64,000 bases of DNA, from positions 143,830 to 207,829 of the forward strand of contig NZ_JBHRXZ010000002.1 in NCBI RefSeq assembly GCF_042648805.1, written 5' to 3'. The stretch comes from Azomonas tarimensis (GTDB taxonomy: Bacteria; Pseudomonadota; Gammaproteobacteria; Pseudomonadales; Pseudomonadaceae). The first letter of the stretch is position 1. Each line of letters starts with the position of its first letter. Shown here piece by piece: positions 27,201 to 34,537 of this stretch. A program made the translations under genes and the position numbers. The notes under the pieces were generated by a model. It had not been told where the DNA came from. It made no database searches and worked only from the letters and a program-made list of their open reading frames with translations.

Positions 27201-27661
27201 CGCTCGGCGGCGGCGTGGAGATCAACCTGCGGGTGCCGGCATTGATCCCCGAGGACTACCTGCCCGACGTGCACGCGCGCCTGATCCTCTATAAACGCAT
27301 CGCCTCTGCCGAAACCGAAGACGCCCTGAACGAGCTGCAGGTGGAAATGATCGATCGCTTCGGCCTGCTGCCGGAACCGGCCAAGCATCTGATGCGCCTG
27401 ACACTGCTCAAACTGCAGGCCGAGAAGCTTGGAGTCGCCAAGATCGACGCCGGCCCCCAGGGGGGACGCATCGAATTTGCCGCCAGCACCTGCGTCGATC
27501 CGCTGGTTCTGGTGAAGATGATCCAGGCACAGCCCAATCGCTATCGACTGGAAGGCGCTACCCTGTTCAAGATTCAGGTTCCGATGGAACGCGCCGAAGA
27601 CCGTTTCAACACCCTGGAGGCGCTGCTGGAGCGCCTGACTCCGGCAGACCGGGCGGGATGA
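24215..27661 (+). CDS. mfd: Transcription-repair coupling factor
   Basis: 1148-residue ATPase that removes stalled RNA polymerase and recruits UvrA. In order: UvrB-like N-terminal domains (about 1-350), the RNA polymerase-interacting Tudor-like domain (VVHIDHGVGRYLGL, about 485), a RecG-like helicase core with Walker A GDVGFGKTEVAMRA and DEEHRFGV, and the TRCF C-terminal domain. Full length for the family. The start is a GTG (MSVLRLPPLP) with CGGAG about 12 bases upstream. Confidence 0.97.
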   Translation: MSVLRLPPLPAASGKQHWGNLTGASLSLAIAEAASSATRFTLLLTPDSRSAERLQQELAFFAPALPVLHFPDWETLPYDVFSPHQDIISQRISALYELPGLRHGVLVVPIATALHRLAPVRFMLGSSLVLDVGQRLDVEEMRGRLEAAGYRFVDTVYEHGEFAVRGALIDLFPMGSELPYRIDLFDEEIETLRTFDPETQRSIDKVEAIRLLPAREFPLRKESVTGFRARFRERFDVDFRRCPIYQDLSTGITPAGIEYYLPLFFEETATLFDYLPQDTQVFSLPGIEQAAEQFWNDVRSRYEDRRYDPERPLVPPTELFLPVEDCFARLKQSPRVVVSSEDFEPGVGRERFAARPLPTLSIEAKATEPLGALRQFLDQYPGRVLFTAESAGRREVLLELLARLKIRPQEVDGWPAFLESQERLSITVASLDEGMLLEPVALIAETGLFGQRVMQRRRREKGREGGENVIKNLTELREGAPVVHIDHGVGRYLGLTTLEVEGQAAEFLMLEYAEEAKLYVPVASLHLIARYTGSDDALAPLHRLGSEQWQKAKRKAAEQVRDVAAELLDIYARRAARKGFAFGDPAADYETFSAGFPFEETVDQQNAIEAVRADMLSSKPMDRLVCGDVGFGKTEVAMRAAFIAAHGGRQVAVLVPTTLLAQQHYNSFRDRFADWPVKVEVMSRFKSAKDIEQAMAALADGKIDIVIGTHKLLQSDVRFSNLGLVIIDEEHRFGVRHKEQLKALRSEVDILTLTATPIPRTLNMAVAGMRDLSIIATPPARRLSVRTFVMEQQNAVIKEALLRELLRGGQVYYLHNEVKTIEKTARELADLVPEARIAVGHGQMRERELEQVMSDFYHKRFNVLVASTIIETGIDVPSANTIIIERADKFGLAQLHQLRGRVGRSHHQAYAYLLTPPRKQMTEDAQKRLEAIAGAQDLGAGFILATHDLEIRGAGELLGEGQSGQIQAVGFTLYMEMLERAVKAIRKGEQPNLEQPLGGGVEINLRVPALIPEDYLPDVHARLILYKRIASAETEDALNELQVEMIDRFGLLPEPAKHLMRLTLLKLQAEKLGVAKIDAGPQGGRIEFAASTCVDPLVLVKMIQAQPNRYRLEGATLFKIQVPMERAEDRFNTLEALLERLTPADRAG

Positions 27662-27727
27662 GCAACCCGCAGGATCTTCCGCGGCGGGGCTCGTCCGCGA
27701 CGACCTGCCCCCTGACAGGAGCCCGCC

Positions 27728-30076
27728 GTGCCGCGCCTGGATCCTGAACGAAGCGGCCACGACGGCGCTGGCAATGAACGGGACGTGCGCCTGATCGATG
27801 ATCTGATGCCGCTTCCCATGCTCAGCCTGGGCAGCCACGCGGGACTCAACTATCAACCCGGCAGCGGCCGGATGGTCCCTGCACTGCAACACCGCGCCGG
27901 TCTCAGCTTCGCTTATCTCGACGCGCGGACCCACGATAAGGCTCGGCCCAACGAACGATTGTCGGTGAAGGATGGGGAAAGCCGTCTCAGCATTGTCCGC
28001 CAGACCCGGGTCGAGCAGGCCTACCGGCAACGGTTGCTCGAGCTTGGCTTCAGTCCGGCCCTGCGCCAGAGCCAGGCATTGCCCAAGGACTCTGGCGAGA
28101 TGTTCGACCTGCCGAGCGAGCCGGCATGGCTGCGCTTTGCCACCGAGCACCTTGCCCTGTTGCGACAGGAGGGTTGGCGCATCGAGATCCAGTCGGGGTT
28201 CGCCTTCGACCTGCACAGCGTCCAGCACTGGTACGCCCAGGTCGACGAACTCCCTGGACAGCGCCACTTCGAGCTGGACCTCGGGCTGGTCGTCGACAAC
28301 GAACGCATCAGCCTGGTGCCGGTCCTGCTCAGACTGATTCGCTCGTCGCACCCAGGCCTGGCCGATCACAAGCGGCTCGCCCTGCGCGCCGACCACGAAC
28401 TGATGCGTCTCACGCTCGAAGCGCGCACCCCGTTCAACGTCGCGCTGCCGCTGGGCCGCCTGAAACCCATCCTCGCACTGCTTGCCGACACCTGCCTTCA
28501 CCAGAGCGACGATCGACTGCGCCTTGATCGTAGCGACGCCTCTCGCCTGCTCGATCTGGAAGGCAGCACGCTGCAGTGGCAAGGTGGCGACGCGCTGCTG
28601 CAGTTTGCCCGCAGCCTTCGCGACTATGATCGCTGTGCGACAGGCCAGCCCATGGGCCTTCAGGCCACCCTGCGCGGCTACCAGCTGCAGGGGCTTCGCT
28701 GGATGCAGACCCTTGGCGGGCTGCGGGTGGGAGGAATCCTGGCCGACGACATGGGCTTGGGCAAGACCCTGCAAAGCCTTGCCCACCTCTTGAGCGAAAA
28801 ACAGGCAGGACGCCTGACCCTGCCCAGTCTGGTGGTAATGCCGACCAGCCTGATTCCGAACTGGTTGGACGAAGCCGCGCGTTTCGCCCCGGAACTGCGG
28901 GTACGGTCCCTGCACGGCAGCAAACGAGCGCACGATTTAAATGCGCTGCGCGATTTCGATCTCTTGCTGACCACCTACCCGCTACTCTCGCGGGATATAG
29001 ACACGCTGGAACAGTTGCCCCTGCATCTGGTGATCCTCGACGAGGCGCAGAACATCAAGAATGCCACCAGCAAGGCGGCTCAGGCAGCTCGGCGGCTACA
29101 GGCACGACAACGTTTCTGCCTGACCGGCACGCCGCTGGAAAATCATCTGGGCGAGCTCTGGTCGTTGTTTCATTTCCTGATGCCCGGCTGGCTCGGTGAT
29201 GCCAAGGCGTTCAACCGCGACTACCGGTTCCCGATCGAGAAACACGGCGACCAGGCCCGCCTGCAGCAGCTGCAGACGCGCATCCAGCCGTTTCTGCTAC
29301 GTCGTAAAAAAGAGGACGTGGCGCGCGAGCTTCCGCCAAAGATCGAGATCATCCAGTGGGTCGAGCTGAGCCCGGCCCAGCGTGATGCCTATGAGAGCAT
29401 CCGCCTGACCATGGACCGCAAGGTGCGTCGCGAGATCGAACGCCACGGCCTGGCAAGCAGCCAGTTGGTGATCCTGGAGGCACTGCTCAAGCTGCGCCAG
29501 GTCTGCTGTGACCTGCGTCTGGTGAAGAAGCTCGAAAGGCCGTCACGGGGTTCGGCAAAGCTGGACTGCCTTCTGACCATCCTCGATGAGCAACTGGCCG
29601 AAGGGCGCCGCATCCTGCTTTTCTCGCAATTCACCTCGATGCTCGCACTGATCGAGGGAGAGCTCAAAAGCAGGAAGATCGATTACGTGCAGATCACCGG
29701 CAAGACGGTGGATCGGCGCACCCCGGTGGAGCGCTTCCAGCGGGGACAGGTCGCCCTGTTCCTCATCAGCCTCAAGGCGGGAGGCACCGGCCTGAACCTC
29801 ACGGCCGCCGACACCGTGATCCATTTCGACCCCTGGTGGAACCCCGCCGCCGAGGATCAGGCTACCGATCGCGCCTACCGTATCGGCCAGGACAAGCCGG
29901 TGCTGGTCTACAAGCTCATTGCCCGCGGCACCGTGGAAGAAAAGATCCAACAGCTGCAACGGCGCAAGGCGACCTTGGCCAGCGACCTGCTGGAGCAGGA
30001 CGGGGAACGGGTATGCGATCTCCAGCAGAGCGAGATCGAGGCGCTGTTCGCGCCCCTTGCCGACCCGGCTCGCTAG
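27728..30076 (+). CDS. SNF2-family DEAD-like ATPase (short form)
   Basis: 782-residue Swi2/Snf2 ATPase. The N-terminal half (about 1-300) is a divergent domain seen in bacterial SNF2 proteins. The helicase lobes follow: DDMGLGKTLQS (Walker A), DEAQNIKN (Walker B), LTGTPLENHLGELWSLFHFL, then LFSQFTSML, LISLKAGGTGLNLTAADTVIHFDPWWNPAAEDQATDRAYRIGQ. No SWIM zinc finger is present, unlike the longer (over 1000 aa) relatives common in pseudomonads. It starts at GTG 27728 with CAGGAG 6 bases upstream and no earlier in-frame start before a stop. Substrate unknown; probably moves along or remodels nucleoprotein. It lies 66 bases after mfd and its stop overlaps the convergent mtnP stop. Confidence 0.88.
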   Translation: MPRLDPERSGHDGAGNERDVRLIDDLMPLPMLSLGSHAGLNYQPGSGRMVPALQHRAGLSFAYLDARTHDKARPNERLSVKDGESRLSIVRQTRVEQAYRQRLLELGFSPALRQSQALPKDSGEMFDLPSEPAWLRFATEHLALLRQEGWRIEIQSGFAFDLHSVQHWYAQVDELPGQRHFELDLGLVVDNERISLVPVLLRLIRSSHPGLADHKRLALRADHELMRLTLEARTPFNVALPLGRLKPILALLADTCLHQSDDRLRLDRSDASRLLDLEGSTLQWQGGDALLQFARSLRDYDRCATGQPMGLQATLRGYQLQGLRWMQTLGGLRVGGILADDMGLGKTLQSLAHLLSEKQAGRLTLPSLVVMPTSLIPNWLDEAARFAPELRVRSLHGSKRAHDLNALRDFDLLLTTYPLLSRDIDTLEQLPLHLVILDEAQNIKNATSKAAQAARRLQARQRFCLTGTPLENHLGELWSLFHFLMPGWLGDAKAFNRDYRFPIEKHGDQARLQQLQTRIQPFLLRRKKEDVARELPPKIEIIQWVELSPAQRDAYESIRLTMDRKVRREIERHGLASSQLVILEALLKLRQVCCDLRLVKKLERPSRGSAKLDCLLTILDEQLAEGRRILLFSQFTSMLALIEGELKSRKIDYVQITGKTVDRRTPVERFQRGQVALFLISLKAGGTGLNLTAADTVIHFDPWWNPAAEDQATDRAYRIGQDKPVLVYKLIARGTVEEKIQQLQRRKATLASDLLEQDGERVCDLQQSEIEALFAPLADPAR

Positions 30077-30810
30077 CCTGCGAGCACTCGCGCCAGTACC
30101 GCTCGAGCCTTGCCGATTCCCTCGGCGAGCACCGCTTCGATCTCCGCCATGGTGATGACGCCGGCGGTCTTGCCGGCAGCCGGGTTGACCACCAGCGAGA
30201 GGCACGCATAGGGCAGATCCAGCTCACGCGCCAACACTGCCTCGGGCATGCCGGTCATGCCGACGATGTCACAGCCATCGCGCTCCAGGCGGACCACTTC
30301 GGCGGCGGTCTCCAACCGCGGCCCCTGGGTACAGCCATACACCCCATGGTCGCTGAAGGCATAGCCTTCAGCCGCCAGCGCGGCGATCAGGTGCTGCCTC
30401 AGGGCCGGGTCGTAGGGATAACTGAAGTCGACATGGGTCACGTGCTCAAGCGCGCCGGCGAAGAAGGTGTGCTCCCGGCCATAGGTGTAATCGATGAGCT
30501 GATGGGGAACACAGAAATGCCCGGAGCCCATGGCCATGTGGATACCGCCGACGGCGTTCATCGCCAGCACCGCTTCGGCGCCGGCCTCCTTGAGCGCCCA
30601 GAGGTTGGCCCGGTAGTTGACCTGATGCGGCGGGATCCGGTGCGGATGGCCATGGCGGGCGAGAAACAGCACCGGCCGCCCGGCGAACTCGCCGCGCAGG
30701 ACCGGTGCGGAGGGCGGCCCGTAGGGCGTATCCAGGTGGAGCGGCTCGAGGTCGGTCATGCCGGTCAGCTCGGTCAGGCCGGTGCCGCCGATGATGGCGT
30801 GGATGGTCAT
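30073..30810 (-). CDS. mtnP: S-methyl-5'-thioinosine phosphorylase
   Basis: 245-residue PNP/MTAP-family phosphorylase. It carries the phosphate-binding GGTGL and ARHGHPHRIPPHQVNYRAN, and the base/ribose site MTGMPEAVLA. In P. aeruginosa the gene at this locus (PA3004) encodes an enzyme acting on methylthioinosine, made from methylthioadenosine by deamination, and the position here is the same. It salvages the purine and methylthioribose left over from polyamine and acyl-homoserine lactone synthesis. It ends on the same CTAG that stops the opposing SNF2 gene and follows nagZ by 20 bases. Confidence 0.9.
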   Translation of the reverse strand: MTIHAIIGGTGLTELTGMTDLEPLHLDTPYGPPSAPVLRGEFAGRPVLFLARHGHPHRIPPHQVNYRANLWALKEAGAEAVLAMNAVGGIHMAMGSGHFCVPHQLIDYTYGREHTFFAGALEHVTHVDFSYPYDPALRQHLIAALAAEGYAFSDHGVYGCTQGPRLETAAEVVRLERDGCDIVGMTGMPEAVLARELDLPYACLSLVVNPAAGKTAGVITMAEIEAVLAEGIGKARAVLARVLAG

Positions 30811-30830
30811 GGAGCTAATCCTCTGAAAGG

Positions 30831-31829
30831 CTAATCGATGAGTTCGGCGCGGCGCAGGAGGCTGAGCGACTCCAGCCAGCGCGGGTGCTGTTTGTAGTCC
30901 AGGCCATCGCCGGTCCGCCGACGCATGCCGGCCAGCCGCGCGGGAGCGATCACCCCGTCACGCTGCAGCGCCGTCAGCGCCAGTTCGGCAGCGGCGCGGT
31001 CGTTGCAGACCAGGCCCATGTCGCAGCCCGCCGCCAGAGCTGCCGTGATCCGCTCGCCGGCATCGCCTGCCACGTGCGCACCCGCCATGGACAGGTCGTC
31101 GCTGAACAGTGTGCCGGCAAAACCCAGCTCGCCACGCAGGATGTCCTGCAACCAGCGACGGGAGAAACCGGCCGGCTGCTCGTCCACCTGCGGATAGATC
31201 ACATGCGCCGGCATGATCGCATCGAGCCGCCCGGTCAACCGGGCGAACGGCAGCATGTCCGCCTGCCTGAGGCTATCGAGATCGCGCTCGTCGAGCGGAA
31301 TGGCAACATGGGAATCCGCCTCCGCCCAGCCATGCCCCGGGAAATGCTTGCCGGTCGCGGCCATGCCGGCCTGGTGCATGCCATCGATGAAGGCCCCCGC
31401 CAGTGCCACGGCCGCCCCGGGCTCGGTTTCGAAAGCACGAGCGCCGATCACGGCACTGCGACCGTGATCCAGATCCAGCACCGGGGCAAAGCTGAAGTCC
31501 AGCCCCACCGCCAGCACTTCGGTGGCCATCAACCAGCCGCAGGCATTGGCCAGCGCTTCGGCATTTGCCCTGCCAGCGAAGCGGCGCATGGCGGGCAGGC
31601 GCACGAAACCCTGGCGCAGCCGCTGCACACGGCCGCCCTCCTGATCCACCGCTAGCAGCAGGTCAGGCCGCAGCGCGCGGATCGAGCGGCAGAGCTCGAG
31701 CACCTGCCGCGGATGCTCGATGTTACGCGCGAACAAAATGAGTCCGCCCACCTCGGGCTGACGCAACAGGTGTCGATCCTCGGCAGTCAGCCAGGTGCCG
31801 GCGATGTCCAGCATCAGAGAGCCTTGCAT
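30831..31829 (-). CDS. nagZ: Beta-N-acetylhexosaminidase NagZ
   Basis: 332-residue family 3 glycosidase. Signature KHFPGHGWAEADSHVAIP carries the catalytic dyad histidine, and FSDDLSMAGA the nucleophile aspartate. There is no signal peptide, as expected for the cytoplasmic enzyme that removes GlcNAc from anhydromuropeptides in peptidoglycan recycling and so helps to generate the AmpR-activating ligand. It starts 9 bases after the YkuD-domain gene ends, so the two are probably one transcript. Confidence 0.95.
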   Translation of the reverse strand: MQGSLMLDIAGTWLTAEDRHLLRQPEVGGLILFARNIEHPRQVLELCRSIRALRPDLLLAVDQEGGRVQRLRQGFVRLPAMRRFAGRANAEALANACGWLMATEVLAVGLDFSFAPVLDLDHGRSAVIGARAFETEPGAAVALAGAFIDGMHQAGMAATGKHFPGHGWAEADSHVAIPLDERDLDSLRQADMLPFARLTGRLDAIMPAHVIYPQVDEQPAGFSRRWLQDILRGELGFAGTLFSDDLSMAGAHVAGDAGERITAALAAGCDMGLVCNDRAAAELALTALQRDGVIAPARLAGMRRRTGDGLDYKQHPRWLESLSLLRRAELID

Positions 31830-31838
31830 GGGAAATCC

Positions 31839-32369
31839 TTAAGCGATGGCGGCCTGCGCCCATTCGGCACAGGCCGCTTCGTCAATGCGCACGGGGCAGT
31901 GTGGCGGTACCAGGGGAAAGAGCCGCAGCAGGTCGGCGTTGCGCAGCCGCAGGCAGCCGTGGGAGCGGGGCTCGCCCATGGGCTCGAGGTCCGGCGTGCC
32001 GTGCAGGTAGATATAGCGGCGAAAGGTGTCCACCTCGCCAAGGCGATTCATCCCAGGCTCGCAGCCGCTGAGCCACAGGATCCGGGTGAGGATCCAGTCG
32101 CGGCCGGGAAACTGCTCGTGCAACGCCGGCGTCCAGATTTCACCGGTGAAGCGCCGGCCGCGCAACACCGCACCCTCCGGCAGTCCATCGCCGATTCGCG
32201 CCCGCACCTGATGCAGACCGCGCGGGGTACGACCTGAACCGTTGCGCTCGCCCGCTCCGTTGGCGGCGGAAGACACGGGCATGCGCAACCGCAATTCGTC
32301 GGCGACGAAGCCGTAGAGCTGCTGATCGGCAAGGGAGACATGGATGAAGTCGAGTGGAGTCATCGGCAT
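31839..32369 (-). CDS. YkuD-fold L,D-transpeptidase/carboxypeptidase without signal peptide
   Basis: 176-residue protein with the YkuD catalytic signature HGTPDLEPMGEPRSHGCLRL near residues 123-142 (catalytic Cys, His and Arg). The N-terminus (MPMTPLDFIHVSLADQQLYGF) is not hydrophobic, and no membrane segment or lipobox is present, so it should stay in the cytoplasm. Classical L,D-transpeptidases are periplasmic; a cytoplasmic YkuD L,D-carboxypeptidase (ElsL/LdtK of Acinetobacter) trims recycled tetrapeptides. The 9-base spacing to nagZ supports a recycling role. The start could be Met1 or Met3. It is divergent from lexA. Confidence 0.82.
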   Translation of the reverse strand: MPMTPLDFIHVSLADQQLYGFVADELRLRMPVSSAANGAGERNGSGRTPRGLHQVRARIGDGLPEGAVLRGRRFTGEIWTPALHEQFPGRDWILTRILWLSGCEPGMNRLGEVDTFRRYIYLHGTPDLEPMGEPRSHGCLRLRNADLLRLFPLVPPHCPVRIDEAACAEWAQAAIA

Positions 32370-32437
32370 AGCTTAGCCGATCAGTGCCCCGGAGTGGCGT
32401 TCCACCCCGTTCGTCGAGGGACTGGGCAACCGCTCGA

Positions 32438-32465
32438 TTGCCAACCCGCTCACACTGTATATAAT
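32438..32465 (+). promoter_or_regulatory. lexA promoter
   Basis: TTGCCA (32438-32443), 16 bases, TATAAT (32460-32465). The -10 box lies inside the first LexA box and the start point falls between the two boxes, the expected layout for tight autorepression. Confidence 0.7.
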
Positions 32466-32470
32466 CCCAG
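32455..32470. promoter_or_regulatory. LexA box 1
   Basis: CTGTATATAATCCCAG, a 16-base CTG-N10-CAG site matching the gammaproteobacterial SOS box. It covers the -10 region of lexA. Confidence 0.9.
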
Positions 32471-32473
32471 CAC

Positions 32474-32489
32474 CTGTATAGAAAACCAG
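32474..32489. promoter_or_regulatory. LexA box 2
   Basis: CTGTATAGAAAACCAG, a second CTG-N10-CAG site spaced 19 bases centre to centre from box 1 and ending 9 bases before the lexA ATG. The pair lies about 85-115 bases from the divergent YkuD gene. Confidence 0.88.
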
Positions 32490-32498
32490 AAGACAGCC

Positions 32499-33098
32499 AT
32501 GATCAAGCTGACGCCTCGCCAGACCGAAATCCTCGAGTTCATCAAGCGTTGCCTTGAAGAGAACGGCTTTCCCCCCACCCGGGCGGAGATCGCCCAGGAG
32601 CTCGGTTTCAAATCGCCCAACGCCGCCGAGGATCATCTCAAGGCACTGGCCCGCAAGGGCGCGATCGAAATGACCCCTGGTGCGTCACGGGGCATTCGCA
32701 TACCCGAGCAGCGGCAGGACACCGGTCTGCCCGTGATCGGCCGGGTCGCCGCCGGAGCGCCGATTCTTGCGCAACAGCACATCGAGCAATGCTGCCAGAT
32801 CGACCCGGCGCTATTTCATCCCCGCGCGGACTTCTTACTGAGGGTCCAGGGCGTGAGCATGAAGGACATCGGCATTCTCGACGGCGACCTGCTGGCCGTA
32901 CATGCCACGCGCGAGGCCCGTAACGGCCAGGTGGTGGTCGCCCGGCTGGACGACGAAGTGACCGTCAAGCGCTTCAAGCGCGAGGGAGACCGGGTCTGGT
33001 TACTGGCGGAAAATCCTGAGTTCGCACCCATCGAAGTCGATCTGCAGACCCAGCCGCTGATCATTGAGGGCTTGAGCGTCGGCGTCATCCGTCGCTAG
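32499..33098 (+). CDS. lexA: SOS repressor LexA
   Basis: 199-residue repressor. The winged-helix DNA-binding domain spans about 1-65, the self-cleavage bond is Ala85-Gly86 (VAAGAP), and the catalytic Ser120 (GVSMKD) and Lys157 (VTVKRF) are present. RecA-stimulated cleavage would derepress lexA and sulA. The ATG at 32499 is fixed by the family N-terminus MIKLTPRQ; the open frame extends upstream to 32340 through the operator and is not coding there. Confidence 0.97.
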   Translation: MIKLTPRQTEILEFIKRCLEENGFPPTRAEIAQELGFKSPNAAEDHLKALARKGAIEMTPGASRGIRIPEQRQDTGLPVIGRVAAGAPILAQQHIEQCCQIDPALFHPRADFLLRVQGVSMKDIGILDGDLLAVHATREARNGQVVVARLDDEVTVKRFKREGDRVWLLAENPEFAPIEVDLQTQPLIIEGLSVGVIRR

Positions 33099-33106
33099 GA
33101 GAAAGC

Positions 33107-33574
33107 ATGCACCATCAACCCCCTGCTCCGGAAACCAGGCGCTTGCCTTTTGCAGGCCTCTTCGCCCAGCAGATGCTGCCCTTCCAGCCCAGCGTCAAGT
33201 CACACGCACGCCCTCTGACCAACCTCAGCGAGTTGAGCCTGAGCGGTGATGGCGGACATTGCGAGCTGCTGCTAGCCAGCATGCTGCGACCGCTCAGCGA
33301 AGCGACCGACAGCCGCTGGCTGACCCTGATCGCACCGCCGGCCCCCATTTGCAGGCAGTGGCTGCGCGAGAACGGCCTGAACTGCGAGCGCATCCTGCTG
33401 ATACAGCCGAAGGGCGAACAGACGGTAATAGGACTGGCGTGCCGAGCCCTGAGCGCAGGCTGCAGTCACACGGTGGTCAGCTGGCTGGATGAAATTGACG
33501 CGGGTGCCCGGATGAAACTCCAGGCGGCGGGGCAGTCGGGTCAAGCGCAGAGTCTGAACGTACGCCTGGGGTGA
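33107..33574 (+). CDS. sulA: SOS cell division inhibitor SulA
   Basis: 155-residue protein with the SulA fold: SELSLSGDGGHCELLLASMLRPLSEATDSRWLTLIAPP and WLRENGLNCERILLIQPKG. It binds FtsZ and blocks ring assembly during SOS. It begins 8 bases after lexA ends, so it is expressed from the same two-box promoter, as in P. aeruginosa and unlike the separate sulA of E. coli. Confidence 0.92.
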   Translation: MHHQPPAPETRRLPFAGLFAQQMLPFQPSVKSHARPLTNLSELSLSGDGGHCELLLASMLRPLSEATDSRWLTLIAPPAPICRQWLRENGLNCERILLIQPKGEQTVIGLACRALSAGCSHTVVSWLDEIDAGARMKLQAAGQSGQAQSLNVRLG

Positions 33575-33590
33575 GCAGGCAGACTACGCG

Positions 33591-33839
33591 TCAATGAAGC
33601 ACGCGCGGCGCCTGCTCCTCGTCTTCATCGTAGAGGTCATAGTCACCCTCGACCATGCGGCCAGCCATCTGCACCCCTACGTTGAACATCGCCTTGGCGA
33701 CTTCGACATGCTGCCCGTGGAGGAACTCCTTGGCCGGGTCGGCAAAATCGAGGGTAACCAAGACCTCTTCATCTTCGGCGCGACGCAATACGATACGCCC
33801 GTCCGGCAGTTCTACAATTTCCAAAAATGACGTGGGCAT
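33591..33839 (-). CDS. Small acidic conserved protein (PA3009 type)
   Basis: 82-residue cytoplasmic protein, strongly acidic at the C-terminus (YDLYDEDEEQAPRVLH). The N-terminal part predicts a beta strand pair (FLEIVELPDGRIVLRRAEDEEVLVTLDFAD) followed by a helix. Function unknown. GGGAG precedes the ATG at 33839. The gene holds the same place between sulA and the next hypothetical gene as in P. aeruginosa. Confidence 0.8.
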   Translation of the reverse strand: MPTSFLEIVELPDGRIVLRRAEDEEVLVTLDFADPAKEFLHGQHVEVAKAMFNVGVQMAGRMVEGDYDLYDEDEEQAPRVLH

Positions 33840-33926
33840 GATCAGCTCTCCCGGTTGAGGCTTGCATTGTAACAGCCGCCTAGCGCAGGAACAGGCTTTT
33901 GCAAATAATCCCTGCCGCCTGCAGGG

Positions 33927-34430
33927 CTACCACTCGGTCATGCTTTCACGAAAGCGCAGCACCAGGGCCTTGAGCTCGCCCCGCCACGCTTGCAGTTGCT
34001 CCAGGGTGAGCTCGGTCGGCTTCTCGTCGAGGCTGACGGCATCGATGATGGCCATGCCCGGATCCTGCTTGGCCTTGGCCGGAGCACGTGGCGGCTCGAA
34101 CAACGCGTGGTAGTGCCTGAGCAGACCGGCAAGCCAGGAAGAAGGGCTTTCGGCCAACTCCAGCAGCTCGGCCAGTTCCGGCGTAGGATTGGCGTCCAGG
34201 ACGGGGCGATTGAGGATCGCCTCGACCGTTCCGGCATCGGCCTGAGGCGTGCGGTAGAAGCCCGTGACCTCATGACAAAGCCCGAGCATGGCCCCATAGA
34301 GGTGGAAAAGGCATGCCTCCTGCTCGGCCTGGATCCGTCCTGGCACCCCGCCCGACGCTGCCCAGGCGTCCAGCGCCAGGCCGGCAAAAAAGATCTTCTG
34401 GTTGGTGCGGGTGTAGCGCTCTTGGGCCAT
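33927..34430 (-). CDS. DUF6586-family protein
   Basis: 167-residue soluble, mainly helical protein starting MAQERYTRTNQKIFFAGLALDAW, typical of a pseudomonad-specific family (PA3010 type, DUF6586) with no known function. GGAG lies 8 bases before the ATG. It lies between topA and the small acidic gene, all on the minus strand, and could share the topA transcript. Confidence 0.75.
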   Translation of the reverse strand: MAQERYTRTNQKIFFAGLALDAWAASGGVPGRIQAEQEACLFHLYGAMLGLCHEVTGFYRTPQADAGTVEAILNRPVLDANPTPELAELLELAESPSSWLAGLLRHYHALFEPPRAPAKAKQDPGMAIIDAVSLDEKPTELTLEQLQAWRGELKALVLRFRESMTEW

Positions 34431-34537
34431 GGCGGACTCCGGGTGGTCAGCGTTTCAGTAGCAGTGTGCAGCGCGGGCCGGGCAAATCAAGCCTGGCAGG
34501 CCGGACGGCCCTTGTCCCGATCTACCCTTAACTGCCG

